A stretch of 53,505 nucleotides of DNA from Saccoglossus kowalevskii (taxonomy: Eukaryota > Hemichordata > Enteropneusta > Harrimaniidae): positions 1 to 53,505 of the forward strand of contig NW_003109117.1 in assembly GCF_000003605.2 (NCBI RefSeq), written 5' to 3'. Positions 47,261 to 53,505 of this stretch are shown here, in pieces. The notes beneath the pieces were generated by a model. It saw only the letters and a program-made list of their open reading frames with translations, was not told where the DNA came from and did not search any database. The position numbers and the translations under genes are program-made. How positions within the stretch are numbered: the first letter of the stretch is position 1; each line of letters begins with the position of its first letter.

Positions 47261-47326
47261 ACTCACACGATATTTTATCATTATAAACAGCAAATACACG
47301 TTCATCATAACCTAGTTGACAATTGG
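47201..47326 (-). CDS. RPTP exon: trefoil (P-type)-like domain
   Basis: 126 nt, phase 1-1, acceptor TTTATTTACCAG, donor GACG|GTAAGT. Reads NCQLGYDERVFAVYNDKISC, then ESAGHCWDDDVTSEIPSCYY. The spacing and the G-x-C-W-D...P-x-C-Y-Y end match trefoil domains, but two of the six cysteines are missing (Ala and His). The splice phase joins it directly to the EGF exon. Confidence 0.7.
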
Positions 47327-49900
47327 CTGGTAAATAAAAATAAGAGTTTAAATCAAATTAAAGTTAAATAAACTATGCGGAAATGACCTTGTGGGAATCG
47401 CACGGTCGTGTTAAGTCATCCCTGTCTGAATGCTTTGTACCAAACCTTACTATCAATGCTAATCTTCTTGTAAGTTTTCACTGCTACACTGCTTGGCCAT
47501 CCAAAACGAACAACAATGGGTTCGTACTTGATATATCAACATCGATTTCAACGCAGCAGTGAATTCCGACGCCATATTACGTCAATCGTGACCATTATAT
47601 TGCCGTGACATATAAGTAGAAAGGTCATTTAAAAAAGGACGATTCGAACTAAGCACAATAGTTTGTCTCAGCGATATTAATATCATCTCGCGATGCGATA
47701 CTTTTCCCGAAAAGGTTTATTTTTACGTATTCACTACAATGGAATGTAACTATTACCTTGCTATTCTAAGATGTCTATATCCAGAGTGGGTAATACCTAT
47801 ACCTTATCACTTTAAGAAATGGTGGGTATATTTTTGTATGAGGCCGAATAGTCAACGCAAAAGTTTTAATTCTCAGAAACATGCGGTGTAAAAAGTAACA
47901 AAAAAAAAATAAGTGAAAACAGATTCTGAAGAAGGTTTACAATAAGCAATTGTATTGACGTTTTAAAATTCTAGACAGTGGTAAAAATTATCAACACAAA
48001 TTTACTTCCGCCTTATATTTGGCTCGTTATTTTAAGGAGAGAGTTCCTGTATCCGACAAAAGTTTTAACACTTTAAGTCACGAGTTTATATACAACTCAC
48101 CTGCAAAGGATGAAGATAGAATGACCACGGACACTGTCAGGAAAAGCAATATTCTTTCCTGGTGGTCCATGTCTACTGTGTACTTTCAGACGACGTATAC
48201 CAGGCAAGATTATGTTTACGCCTTACTTTTAACAAAAGCTAGGTGAACTCATGTGGCTTCTCTTTGCATATGAATACACATCGACTCGGATCATGCACTG
48301 TGACACTGCCGTCTTTTGTGAGCGTTGGCTATGGAAATACCTCGCACTGGCACGAAATAGCTAAGTGATTGCGTCGAACAGCACCGATGGGGCTCAGTCT
48401 GATTGTCGGCTACGTTAAGTTGTTCTTTGTCTGATTCAGTAAATCTAACTACGCACTGATTTCCATACGTGTCACACTTTACGTAAGAGGATAGCTGCGC
48501 ATACACTAAACTATCAAAAGTATCAAACTACAAATACTCGGTGCATTGCGATAACAATTGCAAGCACGTACGTAACTGACTTAGTCAATCAATCCACGCC
48601 CAGATATGTTCTTTGGTCGTTGAAAGAGGCTGGGCAATTTGTAGGTCTAATCGTGGTTCAATGGACACAATGCTTTCTGATTATTATAATACTTTGGGTC
48701 CATGCAAATGCTATTCAATGAGGGTGGTAAAGGTTGTGCTTGAGTCTAGGAATTCAGGGACCTGACTGTAAATCTATCTAACTGTTCTTTGTTTTGTTTT
48801 TATTTATTATAACAAATATACACAAAATTTCTATATTTCGGGTTTACTGACTGATTATAATATTTTCATGAGAATTAGTTAAAAACAAGAAAAAAACATT
48901 GCAGTTGGAAGCTGTCGCAAGAGGGCGTTATAGAAAATTTGATACAACGCACATAACTGTAGGACAGAAATGTGTTTCCACCATACTGGATTTTGAAAAG
49001 GATTGTGGGATAGAAAATTGAACCATAGAGGGGGTGTGAGGCGAACCTAATATCTTTCCTATACAGCCCTGTGCTAACATCAACTCTAAACCTCCCCTAT
49101 TTTCAAGCAACTTGTCAATTTTTTTAAATTGTATGGTTATATTGTTGGAATTGCATTTAATGTCATTGGGAAGATTGTTTTGAAGGTTGTTTTTTACTCT
49201 TTTGGGTTGCAAGCTGTCTGTCTGTAGAAATCTTAGAGATAGGTAAGCGCATTCGATTTCCACTCTCTCCTTTATTTTAAGCCATATCACAGTAGAAAAA
49301 ACATGCATCTAATTTTTCTACTATAAAGTTTTCGTTGATTTCAAATCAATTTTAGAAGACATTTTAAAGTATGTGGTGCCAATGTTCACAATTAAAACAA
49401 TTGAAACAATTAAAAAAATTGTGACTCTAAAAAAACTTTCCATTAATTGTAAGCTCATCAATGTATAACCAAACAATTAAACAAAACATAAGCGGTTTAC
49501 ATCCCCCAAAAGCGCCCTCTACGGTTCAATTTATATTCCAAAATCATTTGAAAATCCAATATGGTGGAAACATATTACTTCCCTAAAACATTTATTTTTT
49601 TCATTTTTGCTTATTAATAATATAGAGTTATTGTAACAAATATTGATATACATTAACCATGATACAACAGTATAACTAGTTAAAAAATAAATCAATACCC
49701 ACAATATTTACAAAGCAGTTGTTGAAAATAACTATAAATATTTTAATTAGTAAATCAGGAATCAGCGAAACAAAGGTCAATGTCAGCATTCTTTAATCTA
49801 TGTTTTTTTTCATATTACCTCAGACCCTGCAAATAGAAGTGTGCACGGAATCATGGGAAGAAACGGTGTGCATTGCCGTGTGACTGTCATAAAGGTGATT
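47327..49900. other. Region upstream of the known RPTP exons
   Basis: Should contain or precede the missing 5' exons of the phosphatase. I found no signal-peptide exon. It includes the inverted-repeat element at 48971-49576. Confidence 0.4.
48971..49576. mobile_element. Element F with about 70-bp terminal inverted repeats
   Basis: Left arm TGTGTTTCCACCATACTGGA, then TTGAACCATAGAGGG. The right arm is the reverse complement (CCCTCTACGGTTCAAT ... AATATGGTGGAAACATA) with about 15% differences. About 600 bp in total. A frame on its minus strand (about 49308-48928) has no recognisable domain. Confidence 0.65.
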
Positions 49901-49904
49901 GACA

Positions 49905-50440
49905 GGTAATACTTGTTTATCACTCTGGAAGGGCAATTTAAATCTACCAGGTGTGCTTTGATTTACATAACAAAGGATGTTTACAATCGTGGAAGGACAA
50001 TTGGAATCTACCAGGTGTGCTTGTGATTTACATAACAAAGGATGTTTACAACCGTGGAAGGACAATTGGAATCTACCAGGTGTGCTTGTGATTTACATAA
50101 CAAAGGATGTTTACAACCGTGGAAGGACAATTGCAATTTACCAGGTGTGCTTGTGATTTACATAACAAAGGATGTTTACAACCGTGGAAGGACAATTGCA
50201 ATTTACCAGGTGTGCTTGTGATTTACATAACAAATGATGTTTACAACTCCCTAAGGACAATTGGAATCTACCAGGTGTGCTTTGATTTACATAACAAAGG
50301 ATGTTTACAATCGTGGAAGGACAATTGGAATCTACCAGGTGTGCTTGTGATTTACATAACAAAGGATGTTTACAACTCCCTAAGGACAATTGGAATCTAC
50401 CCGGTGTGCTTTGATTTACGTAACAAAAGATGTTTACGGC
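49905..50440. repeat. 65-bp minisatellite, about eight units
   Basis: GATGTTTACAA recurs at 49976, 50041, 50106, 50171, 50236, 50300, 50365 and 50429 (steps of 64-65 bp). Each unit also has GGACAATTGGAATCTACCAG and GATTTACATAACAAA. A TTGTG/TTTG indel marks a second subtype. Confidence 0.95.
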
Positions 50441-51720
50441 CTACGTGAGACAGCTACTAGCAAGACCACATTCTGATTAGCTCATGTGCAAGCCAAGTGG
50501 TGTACCTTAATCTGGGCTATTTATGCATATAAATAGACTAGACTGAGTACCCTGTGTGATGTTGCTGCGATATTGTGAGAAAGTGATACAGGCTTCAATC
50601 ATCATTCTGTGAGTTTTGTATAAACTGCTCTGCAATCTCCTGCTATCAGCGGAGCCCTCTGCAAGCAAAACTCCTGTATTTCTTCGTCGTTGTGTTGCAG
50701 AAGTCATTGACTGTCATCCATTTCTACATTCTGGAACTGTTAGTTATCACCAATACACACTTCTCGAAGCAGTCCCCTATTTTAGTGACTTTATTCATTG
50801 TATTTTTTTTCGTTCTTGTAATTATTTTGACAGGTATTAAAGCCAGGAAATTTAACTTTATATTTTGGTGTATGTGTATTTCATTTCCAATACTATTGTC
50901 TTTCAATTGTGTCCACCTTCTATTAGTCTCCAACTAGTTTCATACACCCACCTCGAGTATCTACTTTTTCCAGGTGTTCCTAAAGCAAAGAGAGACACAA
51001 TCTTTGTGCCTTAGAAACATTAGGTACATTGTTTATTAAAGGATAAGCCGTACACAAACAAATAGAAACTGCCCACTCATATTACTCGCAAGTCAGTGAG
51101 AGGTGAGGCTGTACAATTTATCATGCGTATGGAAACGCAAGATTGAAGGTATATATATGGTGTTGTGGACATGGGGCAACACTTATACAGAAATTCTACA
51201 ATAACAGGAGGAAGGAGAAACCATAGCTACATATTGTTGTCAAATTGAATCCAATATCAGTGAGCGGGGTGGAATTGATGCATTGGCAGTTGAGGATGAA
51301 CTATGAATAGCCTTTTGGAAAGGCATACAAGGTAAGAGAATTACAAATATATATAAAATACAGCAGAGCCAAGCACACCAGACTACTACTTCTATGGTTA
51401 CTGAGGACAGTACAATGGTCAAGCAACTGGTTGCTACTGTACAAGATAGACTATCTAGGTTGGATTTCATAAACAATTCTTTCACTGAAATAAGGTGACT
51501 CTGATCGCTCTGCTCTTTTCTACAGTTTTTTGGACTTTGTGATGAAAATACTGATTATGTTAATTGGACAGAGGAATTCGTTGTGTGACAACACTGCCTC
51601 GAAATGGGCATCTCGTCGAATCAATATAGACAACAAATCGGACTTTTTGCTGGTGCAAACCGTCGACAAGGTATGGACGGTTGTCATTTGCATACTAACT
51701 TTCCTTTGTTATGCGGCAAT

Positions 51721-51942
51721 ATGAAAATGAGTGCTTCATGTCGATTAACCTTGGCTTTTTTACTAATTCTTTCGGAAGATGTCGAAACTAATCCTGGACC
51801 AAGTCCTGGACAAACTAGATCGAAACCCTCGGCAGAAGTACCAATCACGAAAGATGACATTACTGCAATTCTCGACAAAAGAGATGGGATAGCAATAGAC
51901 TGTAGAGATGTTAAGTCGTGTTTCGAGCAATTGGAAAACTGA
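51721..51942 (+). pseudogene. ORF1 N-terminal part with 2A-like peptide
   Basis: From the ATG at 51721 it reads MKMSASCRLTLAFLLILSE, then DVETNPGP, then a polar region, to a stop at 51940-51942. Frame 51604-51942 extends further upstream. The hydrophobic run before the 2A core resembles a signal peptide, as described for 2A motifs in sea urchin and other invertebrate elements. Confidence 0.8.
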
Positions 51943-52125
51943 ATGAATAATATAGAACGAAATTAAAGAAAGAACGGAGGACAATGCAACAAAAATAGAA
52001 CAATTAGAAACAAAGACGAATTTTGAAGAAATACAACAATTATACAATGAACAACTGAGACAAACAAAGGTTAAAATGAAAAAAATGCATGAGGACTATA
52101 CGGATATGAGAAATAGATTCAAACG

Positions 52126-52560
52126 GTGCAATTTAATTTTCAAAGGTATGGACAGGACAGTGAAGACGAATACTGGGATACATCTCGGGATAAAGTTGGA
52201 GAAGTAATAGTTACTAAATTAGAAATTTCAGGTTCGATACTGATTGAGCGAGCTCATCGTCTACCATACATAATTAAAGGGTGCAGACCAATCATTGTCA
52301 TGTTTTCATTCTTCAAAGACAAGCAGCATGTATAACGTAATGCGTTTAAGTTGAAAGGCACAACTATTTTCATTGATGAGGACTACATGCCACGTACCAG
52401 GGCTGTTCGGAGCACACAAGTTTCTAAGAGAAAAGAACTTTTAGATCGGGACAAGAATATCAAAGCATGGTTAAATTACGACAAATTCATCGTGAAATCC
52501 AGGGAAGGAAAGTCAGTGTACTGCTATGATGATGTGTCCGAACAGGTAAAACGCTTGTCA
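52126..52560 (+). pseudogene. ORF1 C-terminal region with nonsense mutation
   Basis: Coiled-coil residues upstream lead, after a frameshift near 52145, into EDEYWDTSRDKVGEVIVTKL, IERAHRLPY and KDKQHV. A TAA at 52333 replaces a codon inside the conserved KDKQxVxRNAxKLKG block, and the frame resumes to about 52560. Confidence 0.8.
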
Positions 52561-52662
52561 GTTAAGAATCCAAACTCCGGTCGACGTACCGGTGCTCTTT
52601 CTGACCAGGGATCCGGCCAAGGCTCCGAATATCAAGTCTGTGAACAAAATTCTAATTTGCTT

Positions 52663-53460
52663 AACTTTTTGTGTGGGCTAAACTTTGTTGTTTGGAACGT
52701 TAGTGGGCTTAAATCAAAATGGGGAGATAACAACGTTACTTCTTATATTAATGCGTATGATATAATCGGGCTGGTAGTAACGTGGGCTACAAAAAGGCAA
52801 ACGTTTTCCCTTGAAGGGTACCAAAGTTATTCGAAAATTCGTGCGCCTTGTAAAACTCGGGCCAGACCGTCACGGGGTTTACTTATTTTAATTAAACATA
52901 GCCTTTGCAAGTATATCACATATATGGAATCTAAAAATGACAATATATAACGTTAGCCTTTCCAGTTCCCATCCCATTGATACTTGCTTTACTTTATATT
53001 ACACCAAAAGGCTCCTCTAGATATTCTGCCGATGATATCTTTGATACTATTGAGGGCAAAATTTCTACATTCCATAGTAAATATGATCAATGCAAAATGT
53101 TGTTATATGGGGATTTTAACGCCCGCAAAGGTGTACTTGAAGATAACTTTGTTTATGACAGTGTTCATTACTTACCAATAGATGACAACATTTATACACA
53201 TGACACAGTTCAAAGATTACGTAATAATTGTGACACAGAAATCAATGCATATGGTGAAAAACTGTTAGATTTGTGCAAGACTTTATCACTAAACCACAGT
53301 CCCTCACATGATAGAGAGACTGTGACTAAACATTGTAAATGATAGGACACAGGGTGACTGTTATGACGAAAATACTCTCATATCCGCAATAGGGAAAAGT
53401 GTTGTTGTTTACTTAGGCCACACTGATTTAATTTTATGGATGACATCCTCTGAAGACTCC
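52663..53460 (+). pseudogene. AP endonuclease domain of the L2/CR1 element, inactivated
   Basis: NFVVWNVSGLKSKW (metal-binding Asn kept), YDIIGLVVTW (Glu replaced by Val at 52777-52779), LLYGDFNAR and IVNDRTQGDCYDENT. Frameshifts fall near 52945 and 53335. By family this domain nicks target DNA for target-primed reverse transcription. Confidence 0.8.
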
Positions 53461-53505
53461 AAAACTAATGCGAGAGGGCGGAAAAAAAAATTCGGCGAAA
53501 ACAAA

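Larger units (their letters stand above)
31149..47326 (-). other. Gene span: receptor-type protein tyrosine phosphatase, tandem D1/D2
   Basis: Twenty-one exons whose phases all agree encode 990 residues after a missing 5' part. The order is trefoil-like exon, EGF-like exon, a single transmembrane helix (about 18 hydrophobic residues after EMEIVAAVVV), a 290-residue cytoplasmic linker with a 20-residue repeat, catalytic domain D1, domain D2 and a short acidic tail. D1 has the WPD loop (TAWPDKTVP) and the signature C-S-A-G-V-G-R, but the preceding histidine is asparagine (VNCSAGVGRTG). D2 has WSQ in place of WPD and QCRNGSGRSG, so it is probably inactive, as is usual for D2. By family the protein removes phosphate from tyrosines of membrane-proximal substrates. 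No signal peptide exon was found, so the protein is incomplete at its N terminus. The last exon is the least certain. Confidence 0.9.
51500..53505 (+). mobile_element. L2/CR1-type non-LTR retrotransposon with 2A motif, decayed, off right edge
   Basis: Order: an N-terminal hydrophobic stretch ending in the 2A core DVETNPGP (51778-51801), a coiled-coil region, an ORF1 nucleic-acid-binding region (LIERAHRLPY, CRPIIVMFSFFKDKQHV, KLKGTTIFIDEDYMPRTRAV), then an AP-endonuclease-like domain (FVVWNVSGLKSKWG, YDIIGL, LLYGDFNAR, IVNDRTQGD). This is the plan of animal L2/CR1 elements. Several frameshifts, a stop at 52333-52335 and loss of a catalytic glutamate show that it is dead. The reverse transcriptase would lie beyond the window. 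Confidence 0.88.

Noticed and set aside
48291-48506. Possible cysteine-containing extra exon of the phosphatase (KCDTYGNQCVVRF..., donor in phase 1 at about 48344).
   Set aside because: Weak acceptor, no recognisable domain and no independent support; phase agreement alone is one chance in three.
49905-50440. CRISPR-like array of regular repeats.
   Set aside because: Units abut without unique spacers and the genome is animal. It is a minisatellite.

Overview
This is a stretch of animal nuclear genome. The genes are split by introns with GT/AG borders. They are widely spaced and AT-rich, and a dense load of small transposons, minisatellites and pentanucleotide arrays lies between and inside them. 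One assembly gap (N) is present at 17066-17204. The protein families seen (a receptor tyrosine phosphatase with tandem catalytic domains, a microsomal CYP2-like P450, PAN/apple exons joined to a beta-propeller lectin exon) and an L2/CR1-type retrotransposon carrying a virus-like 2A motif together suggest a marine invertebrate. A deuterostome such as a hemichordate, echinoderm or cephalochordate is my best guess. I cannot name the species.

Layout. (1) Minus strand, 14456 down past the left edge: a gene I assembled from splice phases, made of a short N-terminal exon, a 40-nt exon, three tandem PAN/apple-like exons and a tectonin-like propeller exon. (2) Minus strand, 18888-18644: an orphan first coding exon. 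(3) Plus strand, 21647-25838: a complete three-exon cytochrome P450 with a TATA box. (4) Minus strand, 29815-28423: a complete three-exon gene for a 224-residue basic-then-acidic protein that I do not recognise. (5) Minus strand, 47326-31149: a receptor-type protein tyrosine phosphatase in 21 exons. All splice phases agree. The order is trefoil-like, EGF-like, transmembrane, long cytoplasmic linker, catalytic domain D1, degenerate domain D2 and a short tail; the 5' exons with the signal peptide were not found. (6) Plus strand, about 51500 to the right edge: a decayed L2/CR1 non-LTR retrotransposon with a 2A motif.

Most notable observations: two tiny insertions (24 and 30 bp) bounded by 7-bp target duplications and built from the same 17-bp terminal sequence, the pattern expected of P-element-type excision footprints; an 81-bp minisatellite in the phosphatase gene that is an amplified trefoil exon end together with its splice donor; a trefoil-like domain lacking exactly one disulfide pair; a histidine-to-asparagine change in the D1 catalytic signature; the 2A motif with an inactivating change in the neighbouring endonuclease; and four perfect copies of the palindrome GTCACGTGAC.

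The genes do not form a pathway or operon. They are independent animal genes that share a repeat-rich neighbourhood.
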